From assembly GCA_016860685.1 (NCBI GenBank), contig BOJX01000007.1, positions 1 to 56,713 on the forward strand: a stretch of 56,713 nucleotides of DNA. Reading direction: 5' to 3'. The position numbers and the translations under genes are program-made. The notes beneath the pieces were generated by a model. That model was not told the origin of the DNA. It worked only from the letters and a program-made list of their open reading frames with translations, and made no database searches. Source of the stretch: Planctomycetota bacterium (GTDB lineage Bacteria; Planctomycetota; Phycisphaerae; UBA1845). The number at the start of each line of letters is the position of its first letter. The first letter of the stretch is position 1. Positions 1 to 10,108 of this stretch are shown here, piece after piece.

Positions 1-602
1 CCCTTCAGAACGATCACCGCTCCGAATGCGTCGTGAAGATCCGCAGCCGCCTTCTGCCGGGCAGGCGAATCCGACCCGATCGGACCTGTCCCGAGCAGTC
101 GCCTCGCCTCCCCGGGGTGCGGCGTCATGACGATCCGACCCGCGTCTTGGAGCTTCGTACGCCCGTGTTCTGCAAGCCGGTTCAATCCGTCCGCATCCAG
201 TACAACCGGAACGCGACAACTCTGAACGAACTCGACCACCGCGGACGCGGACAAAGAGTCGCCCAGCCCCGGCCCCAACGCCACGACGTCGGCCTCGAAG
301 CGTTCGCAGATCGTCCTCAACTCTTTTGCGCAATCCCCTGATCCCGCCGGCAGCGTCTGCGTCGTCGCCATCGGAACCAGCGTCATCACCACCGGGTTCA
401 CCCGCTCGGGCGCAACCACCCGCACCAACCCCGCCCCGCAACGGAACGCTGCCCGAGCCGCCAGCGCCGGTGCTCCGAACATGCTCACCGGACCGTCGCA
501 ACCGCCGATGATCAGAACCCGCCCGACATCGCCCTTATGCGCGTCGTCCGCTCGCGCGGGCGGCGCCGCGACTTCCTGCGTTATGACCGGCTTCGATGAC
601 AT
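1..602 (-). CDS. nnrD: ADP/ATP-dependent NAD(P)H-hydrate dehydratase (YjeF C-terminal/NnrD-like), partial, runs off window start
   Basis: Own translation of minus strand: MSSKPVITQEVAAPPARADDAHKGDVGRVLIIGGCDGPVSMFGAPALAARAAFRCGAGLVRVVAPERVNP...VVLDADGLNRLAEHG...RIVMTPHPGEARRLLG; DADGLN and TPHPGE motifs. Absent from ORF track because no stop lies in the window. Confidence 0.85.
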   Translation of the reverse strand, partial: MSSKPVITQEVAAPPARADDAHKGDVGRVLIIGGCDGPVSMFGAPALAARAAFRCGAGLVRVVAPERVNPVVMTLVPMATTQTLPAGSGDCAKELRTICERFEADVVALGPGLGDSLSASAVVEFVQSCRVPVVLDADGLNRLAEHGRTKLQDAGRIVMTPHPGEARRLLGTGPIGSDSPARQKAAADLHDAFGAVIVLK

Positions 603-793
603 CAACCTTGAATGACGGGTAAAACGGGCGCGCGTCGCATGCCCCTTTGCGCCAATTGTAGCAGGCGGATCCTGGATTGCATCGCGCGGGTGTCGCTCGG
701 GCGGCGGAGTGGTATAACCGCACAACGAGCACGCGCGTCGGGACCGACGGACGGATCCCGCCCGCGCGATGCCCCTCGGAGGCAGGATCGGGC

Positions 794-1756
794 ATGTCAA
801 CGATGCTGGTCACCGGCGGCGCGGGCTTCATCGGATCAAACCTCGTCGACCGATGTGTGCGCGAGGGACGCCGCGTCGTTATCGTGGACAACTTCGACTC
901 GTTCTACGATCCCGCCCGAAAGCGGCTTAATCTTTCCGGCTCGCTCCAGTCTCCCCGGGTCACCCTGGTCGAAGCCGACATCCGCGACGCGCAAGCGATG
1001 CAGACGCTCTTTGAGAACCACCGCTTCGACACCGTGGTGCATCTGGCGGCCCGCGCCGGCGTCCGCCCCTCGATCCAGGATCCCCTTCTTTATGCCGACG
1101 TGAACATCACCGGGACCGTCGTCCTTCTCGACTGCGCGCGGCGGTTCGGCTGCCGGCGCTTCATCTTCGCCTCCAGCTCGAGCGTTTACGGCAACAACCG
1201 CAAAGTCCCCTTCAGCGAGTCCGACCCCGTCGATCATCCGATCTCCCCTTACGCCGCAACGAAAAAGGCCGGCGAACTGATCTGTCATACGTTTCACCAC
1301 CTGTATCAACTGCCTGTCACGTGCCTTCGATTTTTCACCGTGTTCGGTCCGCGCTGCCGGCCGGATCTGGCGATCGCCAAGTTCACGTCCCTGATCGACC
1401 GGGAGGAGGTCGTCCCGATGTTCGGCGACGGGTCGATGCGCCGCGATTTCACCCACATTGACGACATTCTCGACGGTCTGACCCGCGCGATCGACCGCTG
1501 CTCGGGGTTTCACATTTATAACTTGGGCGAATCCCGCCCGATCGAACTGCGCCGCATGATCGACGTGATCGCCGAAGCTCTTGGAAAACCGGCCCGGATC
1601 GAGCGTCACCCCCAGCCCCCTGGTGACGTCGACGTCACTTACGCGGATGTATCCCGCGCCCGGGCCGAACTCGGGTACGAACCGCGCATCAGATTCGAAG
1701 ACGGCATCGCCGACTACGTCGCCTGGTACCGATCGTTTCAGGGCGAGCGACGCTGA
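794..1756 (+). CDS. NAD-dependent epimerase/dehydratase (UDP-glucuronate epimerase-like SDR)
   Basis: MSTMLVTGGAGFIGSNLVDR (GGxGFIGS) and YAATKKAGE (YxxxK); internal ATG at 794 preferred over 677. Confidence 0.9.
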   Translation: MSTMLVTGGAGFIGSNLVDRCVREGRRVVIVDNFDSFYDPARKRLNLSGSLQSPRVTLVEADIRDAQAMQTLFENHRFDTVVHLAARAGVRPSIQDPLLYADVNITGTVVLLDCARRFGCRRFIFASSSSVYGNNRKVPFSESDPVDHPISPYAATKKAGELICHTFHHLYQLPVTCLRFFTVFGPRCRPDLAIAKFTSLIDREEVVPMFGDGSMRRDFTHIDDILDGLTRAIDRCSGFHIYNLGESRPIELRRMIDVIAEALGKPARIERHPQPPGDVDVTYADVSRARAELGYEPRIRFEDGIADYVAWYRSFQGERR

Positions 1757-1782
1757 CGCTCGGAAAGACGCGGACCGCCGCG

Positions 1783-2784
1783 TCAGGGCGCGGTCGGAAC
1801 CCGCGGGCGCAGACTCAGCAGCGCGGCCTGAATACAGCGCGCCAGGACGCGCGCGTCCGCGCGCCGGTGCAGGCTCCGCGCCCACTCCAGCGCCGCGACC
1901 CGGTGCTCGCCCCGAGCGTACGCGGACATCGCCAGGTCGCCGCGGACTCCTGCCAGACGGCGACGAATTTCGGCACGCGTTTCCCGATCCGCGTCCGCAA
2001 ACCGCTGCAACATCTCCTCCACAAGACTTGCGAGGTTTGTAAGATTCTCCGACTTCGACGTGCGCGACGCGCTGCCGGCGACGTGATGATGCAGGCACAG
2101 CGGCTCGTCTACGTAACCCGCTCGCGTCCGGCGCACGATCTCGAGATAAAAAAGCCACTCCTCCGCGTAACGGTGCGCCGTCGAGAAACGAAGGTCGTCC
2201 GCCAGCACTTCACGCCGAACCATCCCGACGATTGTCGCGATGAAATACTGCCGGGCGAGATGGCGGAAAAGATCCGGACTGCACACGCGCAGTCCCGGGG
2301 CGATCTCCTGCGACGGAACCCGCCGCGCTTCAGGCGCAAGCTCGTCGAACACGCTCTCGTGCCGCCGCCCTTCAAGATCGACAAAGGCGTAGTCGCCGAA
2401 AACCAGCCCCAACTCCGGCCGCAACCGGAACAGCGCCAACTGACGCTCCAGTTTCCCGGGAAGGTATTCGTCGTCCGCGTCCAGAAACGCGACGAACGCT
2501 CCGCGCGACTCCTCGATCCCGCGGTTCCGCCCTCCCGACGCCCCAGTGTTCTCCTGCTCGATCAGGCGAAGTCGCTCAGGGTTCCGCATCCGGCGCCGCG
2601 TCGTCCGGACAATCTCGACCGCGGCGGCGCGCTCCGGGGCTCCCGCGCCGGATTGTTCGACGAGAATCAGCTCCCACCCGGTGAACGTCTGCGCCAGCAC
2701 CGAGTCGATGCAGCGGGCGAGCGTCCGCGACGCGCGGTAGGTGGGAACGATCACGCTGACGAGCGGGTCCGACGGCATGTGCAA
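1783..2784 (-). CDS. Family 2 glycosyltransferase
   Basis: VSVIVPTYRASRTLARCIDSVLAQTFTGWELILVEQ...FLDADDEYLPGKLERQ GT-A signature. Confidence 0.88.
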   Translation of the reverse strand: MHMPSDPLVSVIVPTYRASRTLARCIDSVLAQTFTGWELILVEQSGAGAPERAAAVEIVRTTRRRMRNPERLRLIEQENTGASGGRNRGIEESRGAFVAFLDADDEYLPGKLERQLALFRLRPELGLVFGDYAFVDLEGRRHESVFDELAPEARRVPSQEIAPGLRVCSPDLFRHLARQYFIATIVGMVRREVLADDLRFSTAHRYAEEWLFYLEIVRRTRAGYVDEPLCLHHHVAGSASRTSKSENLTNLASLVEEMLQRFADADRETRAEIRRRLAGVRGDLAMSAYARGEHRVAALEWARSLHRRADARVLARCIQAALLSLRPRVPTAP

Positions 2785-2900
2785 CTCCCGCCGCGCCGCG
2801 CGGCGTCATCAGATCATCGGCGATGCCCCGCCCGACCTTGAAGGAACGCGCCTCGCCGGCATCAAGCCGCGCCCGTCGGAACCCGGGACCGCCCGGCGGA

Positions 2901-3716
2901 TCACGTCAGAAGCACGCCCGCCGCGCCGTGAATCATCCGTCCCGCGACGTAGATCAGGAGCATCACAAACCCGATCGCCAGCTTTCGCCTCGGCAAACGA
3001 TGCACCAGCGACGCCCCGAAAAGACTGCCCGCCATCGCCGTCGGGATCAGCAGCGCCGCCAGCAGAAAAGGCGACCTTGCGTGCGTCGCGCCCTCCGTGA
3101 GCACCGCCCAGTTCTTGACCGCCGCGCCGACGACGCTCGTCGCCGCGATTGTCGCCGACGAGTTCGCGATCGCCGTCGTCAGTTTCATCCCGAGAAACCG
3201 CCGCTGCATCGGCACCGCCACCACGCCGCCTCCGACCCCCAGCATGCCTCCGATGACGCCCGTCGGCACCGCCACAAAAACGGCGCGAGGCCACGTCAGC
3301 GCCGCCGCCGACTCGCCCCCAGTCCCGGAACCGCCAGGTCGCGCAAGCCGCGCCGCCTCGACGCCCGCGCACGCCAGCACGAACGCCCCGAAAAGCAGGC
3401 GCAACACCGCCTCCCCCTCGCCCTTGAAATACGACAGCTCGCTCAGCAACACTCCGACGATCATCGCTCCCAGCGCCGGAGGAATCAGCCGCGAGATCAC
3501 GCCCCGGTCGATCGCGCCAGCGCGCACATGATGCCGCACCGCAGGCAGGACGAGGAAGAAATTCACGATCATCGCCGCAGCCTGGTAAAGGTGCTGATCC
3601 GGTCCGAGCAGCCACGTCATCGCCGGGATCATGACAATGCTTCCGCCGATCCCGAACAAACCTCCCGCCACCCCGGCGACCAGACCCACGCCCAGGAGTA
3701 CGATCCCTTCGTTCAC
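2901..3716 (-). CDS. TauE/SafE (TSUP) family sulfite exporter-like permease
   Basis: Repeated GxxxGxxGGLFGIGGSIVMIPAM and GVIGGMLGVGGGVVAVPMQ halves; multi-TM. Confidence 0.85.
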   Translation of the reverse strand: MNEGIVLLGVGLVAGVAGGLFGIGGSIVMIPAMTWLLGPDQHLYQAAAMIVNFFLVLPAVRHHVRAGAIDRGVISRLIPPALGAMIVGVLLSELSYFKGEGEAVLRLLFGAFVLACAGVEAARLARPGGSGTGGESAAALTWPRAVFVAVPTGVIGGMLGVGGGVVAVPMQRRFLGMKLTTAIANSSATIAATSVVGAAVKNWAVLTEGATHARSPFLLAALLIPTAMAGSLFGASLVHRLPRRKLAIGFVMLLIYVAGRMIHGAAGVLLT

Positions 3717-3788
3717 GTTACGCCTTCGCTCCGCGTCTGCACGGATTCCGTGACCCTCAAGCTTCGCGCGCAGCGCGCCGACGGAGGT

Positions 3789-6728
3789 TCACTCGACCTG
3801 AAGCGCCTCCAGAACGTTGTCCTTCGCCGCCGTCCGGGCAGGCTGGATCGCCGCGCAAACGCACACCGACAACGTCACCAGCACCGCCTTGACGATCGTC
3901 CCCCACGGAATGATCCACGGAACCTCGACCCCGGCCACCGACAGCGAAATCGCGTTCGCAAAACGCGCCAGCGCGAACCCCAGCCCCACCCCCGTCACCG
4001 ACCCGAGCAGCCCCAGCGTCACCGCCTCGCTGAACACAAGCCGCAGCGTCTGCGACCGGGTCATCCCCACCGCCCGCAGCATCGCGATCGCCTTCGCCCG
4101 CATCCGCACCCGCACCATCATCAGGTTCGCGATTCCCAGCGACGCCACCGCCAGCGCGAACGTCGGCGCCCACGTGATCAGCGTCACGCCCCGCCGCAAG
4201 TCGCGCTCCAGCATCTCACGCATCCGCGAAATCGACCCGACGATCGCGTCCGGACGCTCCAGGGTGTACGCGATGTTCATCAGCACCAGCCGCTCGCGGA
4301 ACGCCTTCCAACGCTCTTCCGGAAGCGTATTCTCCCACCGTCGGCAGATATACCCGAACGCCCGGCGGAAACGTTCCAGCGCCGGAACCGCGCCCGCGGG
4401 AGGCATCCCTTCGGCGGAGGACGCCCACGCGAGAACCTCGCTCTCGAACCCCGACCACTCCTCGCGGATTTCCGGCAGCCGCGGCAGCCACTCCAGCGCA
4501 AGACGCGCGACCTCCCGCGGTGAAGATTCTGACGGTGGATCTTCCACCCGGAAAAGTTCGGGAACGTCCGACGGTTCGAGCCGGAAGTTGCACATCATCA
4601 TCGCCACGCGGTCCACCCCGAAGTGCTTGACCAGATCCTCACGCGTCCCCAGCACCGCGCTCGACGCGGCGAACTGCATGTAATTCTCCGCACCGAAAAA
4701 ATTGACCGCCAGATCCAGCGCCGGCGACTGCACCACGTCCGCCACCACGAATTCGCGCGAAATGTCGTTGATCGTCACCCGCACCCGGTCGCCCTTGCGA
4801 ATGCCCTTCGACCGGGCGGTCTGCGGAGGCACGAGCACGTGCCCGCCCGCGTGCATCAGAGATCGGATTTCCTCCGTGTCGCTTTCCGCAAAGCCCAGCT
4901 TCGCCAGATCGAGGAACGTGTCCACGTCCCCCGCGACGTAGACCGGCCGCGTCAGCTTGTCGAAGATCGCCGTCAGCAGCGGGTTCTGCCGCGAACCGTC
5001 CGCCCGCACCGGCTCGATCGTGCAGTCCACGTCCGTCGTCACCGTCATCTTCCCGACCCCGGGCAGACGCGACGCCGCCTCCACCGCCGAATACGGCACG
5101 TGATCGTACGTCCAGACAAAACCTTCCGGCAGGCGGCTCGGAAAATCCCAGAACACGAGGATGCCCTGCGACCGCACCGCCGTGAACACGATCAGCGACA
5201 ACCCCGCCATCAGAACCCAGCACACGCACGCCGAAAGCCACGGCGACTTCCCCACCTGGTCCCGTGACAGCGCAGGACGCAGCAGCAGCAGTCCGCCTCC
5301 CACCGCCGCGAACGCCGACCCGAGCAACGACACCACCGCCGGCGCCGTCAGGACAAAGCCGATCACCAGCGTCAACATCCCCGCAAAAATCCCGGGACCG
5401 CGCGTCCAGTGCGCCGGGTTCATCCCGCCGTGCGTGAGGTACTCGTGAACCGCGATCAGCAACGCTCCCGCGCCAAACGTCGCCCACAACAGCCGCCGCG
5501 ACGCCGGACGCGCTTCAGGCGTCGCCGCGCGCATCGGCGAAACCGAGCACACCTGCGTCATCAGGATCGCCTGGCTCAACGCCCAGACAATTCCGGCCGC
5601 CGTCATCGCGATCCGCACGCCCCACGCCGAAAGCGGAACCTCCCACCCCGCCGCCTCGTTGCCCTCGAACTTGACTTCCACTGCCAGCAGCAGTCCGAGT
5701 CGCACCAGCCCCCACCCCAGCGGCACGCCCAGCAGCGCCCCCAGCACCGTCGGCGGCGTCGTTTGTACCGCCACCAGCCCCGCGATCTGCGCGCGGGTGA
5801 ACCCGACGCAGCGCATCACGCCCAGCAGGCGGCTCTGCTTGTAAAGCGCCGCGCTCGTCGTCGTCAGCATGATGAAAAACGCCGCAAGCAGCGTCACCGA
5901 CGCCGCCAGCACGACGATCAGCCGCGTGATCCGCTCCGCCTCGTCCAACTGCGCCAGGCGCGTCGCCGCGGAGTGAACCTCATAAGGCTGAATCTCGCGC
6001 CGGATCAGGTCGCGCAGCGCCGCCTCGCACCGCCTCAGCCCCTCCTGCGACGGGTCGTTGACGCGCACCTCGATCACCGTCGCCTGTCCCGGCTGGCGCT
6101 TCAGCGCCTGAAGATCGGCGATGTGAACGTAGACGATCGGATGCTGGAACTCGGCGACGCGCCGACTCTCGATCAGCCCCGTGATCGTAAAAGGCGTGGG
6201 CGGCGCCGTGTCATAAGGTGCAAGCTCGACCGTGTCGCCGAGCGCGTACCCCAGCTCATCCGCGAGGGGCTTCTCCATCACCAGCGCCCCGCGCTCGTCC
6301 GCCCCCGGGATCCGGCCCGTCAAGCCCGACGGCGTCCAGAACGGCGCGATCGTCGCCGGATCGATCCCGATGATCTCGATCCAGTGGACCCGGTGATCCG
6401 GACCGACTTCCTCTTGCGCCTTCGGAAGCACGACGACCCGGCGGATCAGCTTCGCCGTTACCTCCCGGACGCCGTCAATCCGCGCGACCTTCTCGGCGAA
6501 CGAGGCTTCGAGCTGTCCCCAGTGCGCGCCGGGCGGCGCAAGGCTCAGGTGCGACTCCCCCAGCCAGCGCGTCACCACCTCGCGGCGGATCATCGTCAGC
6601 GCGGATTCGTAGAACGACGTGATCGCCAGCACGATCGCCACGCCCAGCGCCATCACCACCACCGTGGCGACCGCCGGACCCCGGTCAACCGACCAGTTCC
6701 GCGTACCGAGCTGCCACCAGCGACGCAT
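3789..6728 (-). CDS. ABC transporter permease, FtsX/MacB-like with two FtsX domains
   Basis: Long membrane protein with two FtsX-like segments (LGVMRCVGFTRAQIAGLVAVQ; IAMLRAVGMTRSQTLRLVFSEAVTLG); start taken at MRRWWQLG, overlapping the 3' end of the ATPase gene. Confidence 0.88.
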   Translation of the reverse strand: MRRWWQLGTRNWSVDRGPAVATVVVMALGVAIVLAITSFYESALTMIRREVVTRWLGESHLSLAPPGAHWGQLEASFAEKVARIDGVREVTAKLIRRVVVLPKAQEEVGPDHRVHWIEIIGIDPATIAPFWTPSGLTGRIPGADERGALVMEKPLADELGYALGDTVELAPYDTAPPTPFTITGLIESRRVAEFQHPIVYVHIADLQALKRQPGQATVIEVRVNDPSQEGLRRCEAALRDLIRREIQPYEVHSAATRLAQLDEAERITRLIVVLAASVTLLAAFFIMLTTTSAALYKQSRLLGVMRCVGFTRAQIAGLVAVQTTPPTVLGALLGVPLGWGLVRLGLLLAVEVKFEGNEAAGWEVPLSAWGVRIAMTAAGIVWALSQAILMTQVCSVSPMRAATPEARPASRRLLWATFGAGALLIAVHEYLTHGGMNPAHWTRGPGIFAGMLTLVIGFVLTAPAVVSLLGSAFAAVGGGLLLLRPALSRDQVGKSPWLSACVCWVLMAGLSLIVFTAVRSQGILVFWDFPSRLPEGFVWTYDHVPYSAVEAASRLPGVGKMTVTTDVDCTIEPVRADGSRQNPLLTAIFDKLTRPVYVAGDVDTFLDLAKLGFAESDTEEIRSLMHAGGHVLVPPQTARSKGIRKGDRVRVTINDISREFVVADVVQSPALDLAVNFFGAENYMQFAASSAVLGTREDLVKHFGVDRVAMMMCNFRLEPSDVPELFRVEDPPSESSPREVARLALEWLPRLPEIREEWSGFESEVLAWASSAEGMPPAGAVPALERFRRAFGYICRRWENTLPEERWKAFRERLVLMNIAYTLERPDAIVGSISRMREMLERDLRRGVTLITWAPTFALAVASLGIANLMMVRVRMRAKAIAMLRAVGMTRSQTLRLVFSEAVTLGLLGSVTGVGLGFALARFANAISLSVAGVEVPWIIPWGTIVKAVLVTLSVCVCAAIQPARTAAKDNVLEALQVE

Positions 6729-7425
6729 GCTCCTCTCCGCCCGGCGAAAACTCGCCCGCCACCCGACCGTCCCGCAACACGACGACCCGGTCGGCGAACG
6801 CCGCACCCCGCGCCTCATGCGTCACCGCGACCACCGTCGTCCCGTCCTGCCTCGCCAGCGACGCCAGCAAGCGCCAGATCTGCTCGCCGTGCTTTGAGTC
6901 CAGGTTTCCCGTCGGCTCATCCGCCAGCAGGATCGCCGGGTTCATCATCAGCGCTCGCGCCACCGCCACCCGCTGCTGCTCCCCGCCCGACATCGCCTGC
7001 GGACGGTGCGTCAGCCGTCCGGACAGCCCCACCCGGCCCAACAGCGACCGCGCTCGATCCGCGCAATCCTGTCCGTTCACGCCCTCCAGCATCCGCGGGA
7101 TCGTCACGTTCTCCAGCGCCGTCAACGTCGGCAGCAGGTTGTACGACTGAAACACCATCCCGATCCGACGGCGACGGAAAAGCGTCCGCTCGCGGTCGGG
7201 CATGCGCGCCAGATCGGCGCCGTCGATCAGAATCTCCCCGGACGTCGGCCGGTCCAGTCCGCCCATCAGATGCAGCAACGTGCTTTTCCCTGATCCGCTC
7301 GAACCCATCACCGCTACGAATTCGCCTCGGTTGACGATCAGGCTCACGCCGTCCAGCGCCGTCACAGCCGCTTCCCCGGCTTTGAACCGCTTGTGAACGT
7401 CGTTGACCTGGACGACCGCGCTCAT
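6685..7425 (-). CDS. ABC transporter ATP-binding protein (LolD/MacB type)
   Basis: Walker A GSSGSGKSTLL, signature MSGGEQQRVAVARAL, Walker B ILLADEPTGNLD; start MSAVVQVNDVHKRF. Confidence 0.93.
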   Translation of the reverse strand: MSAVVQVNDVHKRFKAGEAAVTALDGVSLIVNRGEFVAVMGSSGSGKSTLLHLMGGLDRPTSGEILIDGADLARMPDRERTLFRRRRIGMVFQSYNLLPTLTALENVTIPRMLEGVNGQDCADRARSLLGRVGLSGRLTHRPQAMSGGEQQRVAVARALMMNPAILLADEPTGNLDSKHGEQIWRLLASLARQDGTTVVAVTHEARGAAFADRVVVLRDGRVAGEFSPGGEEHASLVAARYAELVG

Positions 7426-7483
7426 CGCCTGCCATCGTACCGGCGGACCCGCACCGCAACTACGCGCAAAACCCCTGCGCGAC

Positions 7484-7520
7484 AAAAAGGGACGGCGAGC
7501 TCGACAGAGCATGCCGTCCC
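7484..7520 (-). terminator. Rho-independent terminator for the 7594..7929 gene
   Basis: On minus strand GGGACGGCATGCTCTGTCGAGCTCGCCGTCCCTTTTT: stem-loop followed by T5. Confidence 0.75.
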
Positions 7521-7593
7521 TGAAGATTCTTCGACGACGAAGGTTTCCTTCGTCGGTAGTTGTCACTCCTTCGCGATGATCGTCGCCCGGTCG

Positions 7594-7929
7594 TTACGCC
7601 GGCGGCGCCGTATTCAGCTTCTCCGGCGCGGGCTGGTTGCGACCACGCGTCGGCGCGCGTTCACCGTCATCGCTCGGCTGTCGCGTCGGTGCGGGCTCCT
7701 CCGCCGCACGCTCGCGCTGCACATCGCGGTCCGGTGCGCGACCGGCGGCCTTAGGCGCCCCCGCTTCCGGTGCAGCCGTCTCCACGACCGGCGTCTCCTG
7801 CACCGGTTCTTCTTCGTCTCCGCCGCTGTTCATCCACCAGACGCCGGCGATCGCCAGCACCAGTACCCCGAGAACCGCCCCCATCACGGTGTTCTTATTG
7901 CCCCCGCTTGAGCCGCCCTTTGCTGCCAC
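7594..7929 (-). CDS. Small single-TM hypothetical protein with low-complexity tail
   Basis: MAAKGGSSGGNKNTVMGAVLGVLVLAIAGVWWMNSGG; followed by a good terminator. Confidence 0.6.
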   Translation of the reverse strand: MAAKGGSSGGNKNTVMGAVLGVLVLAIAGVWWMNSGGDEEEPVQETPVVETAAPEAGAPKAAGRAPDRDVQRERAAEEPAPTRQPSDDGERAPTRGRNQPAPEKLNTAPPA

Positions 7930-8156
7930 GGTGGTTTCTCCTCATACCCGCGCCGGCCGCCCCTCACCTACGCGGAACATCCGCGTCTTTCCTCGGCTGG
8001 CGATATTGCCCTGATTATCCCTTTCAGGTTCGACCGGTCAATCAACCGCTCCGGTCAGACCTCGCAATCCGATCCTCATTAGACGCGCAGCTCCGCCGGG
8101 AGTTCGCGCCATCCCGCGACCGAGTTCCCGCGGAGTTTTTCACAACCTAAGTCCAG

Positions 8157-9179
8157 TTACGGTTCTAACACCCCCGAAAGCACCCCCGTCTCGTCCTTCG
8201 TCGCCCCCTGCCCCCGATATTTCGCGATCAGTTGTCGGATCCGAGGTTGATTCGAATCCAGCTCCAGCGACCGGTGCCAGTGTTCGATCGCCCGCTCCTT
8301 GCCTTCTACATTGGTAGAATCACTCAAATGCCTCAACATGAAGATCGAGCCCAACCCGGCATGACACCGCGGACGTCTCGGATCCTGAATCAACGCCTTC
8401 TGATACGCCTCAAGCGCCAAGTCATATTCCTTCCGCAGAAAGTGACAATACCCCAACGCCTCCAGCGCCTCGGCATATTCAGGATCAATCCGAACCGCCT
8501 GCTCCAGCGATTCCCGCGCCAGCAGCAAACGATCCTGCTTTAGATAGGCGTTCGCCAGGTTGACGAGAACCCGCGGCTGGTTGGCGTCTCGCTCCAACGC
8601 GTCCTTGTACGCCCGGATCGCCTCGTAATACTTCCCCTGCGCCGCGCACGCGACGCCGAGATTCACCAGGGCAAAGGGTGCGTCCGGCTGAAGTTCGACG
8701 GCCTTGCGGAATGCCGCCTCCGCTTGTGCGTAATCCCCCAGTTCCTGATAACAGACCCCGAGGTTGACCCGCGCTTCGGCATTATCCGGGCGTAACTCAA
8801 CCGCGTGTAAATATGCTTTCGTAGCTTCTGCGAGTCGCCGAGTTCTAAAATAAAGATGCGCAAGATCAAGCACATCTTTAAACGAGAAGGGGTTGCGCCT
8901 CACCGCCTCAACGAACTGCTCAATCGCACGGTCGTAATCGCCCAGCTTTCGGTAGACTGCTCCCAGCCGCGAAAAAGGCGTCGAGAGTTTCGGATCCCAG
9001 GCAGAGGCCCGCTGAAACTCGCGGATCGCGGCGTCGAGATTGTTTCGCGCAAGGTGCCGATCGCCCGACTCAACCAGGTTCTCCGCCGCAAGGCGGCTCA
9101 CGGGTTGGCAAGAGGCGCAGGTCAGTCCTAGAATCGCCAGAGCCAGCCGGAAACAGTGAATTCGCGGCCTTTGTGTCAT
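8157..9179 (-). CDS. TPR-repeat lipoprotein
   Basis: Signal/lipobox LAILGLTCASC; many TPR units (AEARVNLGVCYQELGDYAQAEAAFRKAVELQPDAP). Confidence 0.88.
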   Translation of the reverse strand: MTQRPRIHCFRLALAILGLTCASCQPVSRLAAENLVESGDRHLARNNLDAAIREFQRASAWDPKLSTPFSRLGAVYRKLGDYDRAIEQFVEAVRRNPFSFKDVLDLAHLYFRTRRLAEATKAYLHAVELRPDNAEARVNLGVCYQELGDYAQAEAAFRKAVELQPDAPFALVNLGVACAAQGKYYEAIRAYKDALERDANQPRVLVNLANAYLKQDRLLLARESLEQAVRIDPEYAEALEALGYCHFLRKEYDLALEAYQKALIQDPRRPRCHAGLGSIFMLRHLSDSTNVEGKERAIEHWHRSLELDSNQPRIRQLIAKYRGQGATKDETGVLSGVLEP

Positions 9180-9325
9180 GTCGCTTACCTTTCCGCTGGT
9201 TCGGACATCCAAGACGATCGGGAGGTCCGCTCGTTCTGGATATCGGACGAAAAAACCTCCCGGGTTTGATGCAGGAGGGCCGGCGGCTTCCGCCCCGGTG
9301 TCCCTCCAGATAAAGGGGAAATGCC

Positions 9326-10108
9326 GTGCCTTGCAAGCCTCTGGTCGCCGTACCGGTCTACAACGAGCAATCCAACGTCGGCGCCGTCCTGGACGCCGTC
9401 CGGCGGCAGATCCGCGACATCCTGGTCGTCGACGACGGGTCGACGGATGACACCCCCGCCCTCCTGCGCGCCATCGACGGCGCCCACGTGATTACCCACC
9501 CGGAGAATCGCGGCTACGGCGCGAGCCTCGCGACCGCATTCCGCTTTGCCGCACGGCGCGGGCATGACTGGCTGATTACGCTGGATGCCGACGGTCAGCA
9601 CGAGGCGGATCATATCCCGGAGTTTCTTGAGGCGGCCGCCCTGGGCGACGCCGACATCATCAGCGGAACGCGCTACGTGGACGGACATGACACGCCGCAG
9701 GCCCGACAGACTGCGCCGCCCGAGCGCCGCCGCATCAACCGAAGCATCACGGCCTTGCTCAACCGGGAGCTGGGCCTGACGCTGACGGACGCCTTCTGCG
9801 GGTTCAAGGCTTACCGCGTGGCGGTGCTTCCGAAGTTCGATATCACCGTTCCGGGTTACGCGATGCCGATCCAGCTCTGGGTGCAGGCTGCGCGCCTCGG
9901 ACTTCGGGTCCGGGAGATACCGGTCGAGCTTCGCTATCTTGATCCGAACCGTCACTTCGGCGGTTTGCTGGATGATCCGGCCGCCCGTCTGAAGCATTAC
10001 CTTGAGGTCTACCGGACTGAAACCGGGCGTGCTTTGCCCTCTGCGACGCCGATCCGCACGCCGGTCGAACCCTGCTCGTGCTGCGACGGAAGGGATGTCT
10101 CCTCATGA
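9326..10108 (+). CDS. Family 2 glycosyltransferase (dolichol-phosphate mannosyltransferase-like), GTG start
   Basis: PLVAVPVYNEQSNVGAVLDAVRRQIRDILVVDDGSTDDTPALL...WLITLDADGQH. Confidence 0.88.
   Translation: MPCKPLVAVPVYNEQSNVGAVLDAVRRQIRDILVVDDGSTDDTPALLRAIDGAHVITHPENRGYGASLATAFRFAARRGHDWLITLDADGQHEADHIPEFLEAAALGDADIISGTRYVDGHDTPQARQTAPPERRRINRSITALLNRELGLTLTDAFCGFKAYRVAVLPKFDITVPGYAMPIQLWVQAARLGLRVREIPVELRYLDPNRHFGGLLDDPAARLKHYLEVYRTETGRALPSATPIRTPVEPCSCCDGRDVSS

Noticed and set aside
836-2158. 440-aa minus-strand ORF spanning the epimerase and the glycosyltransferase
   Set aside because: Overlaps two convincing genes and lacks recognisable motifs.
5409-7334. 641-aa plus-strand ORF antisense to the ABC transporter genes
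   Set aside because: Extreme Arg/Pro/His content and overlap with well-supported minus-strand genes.
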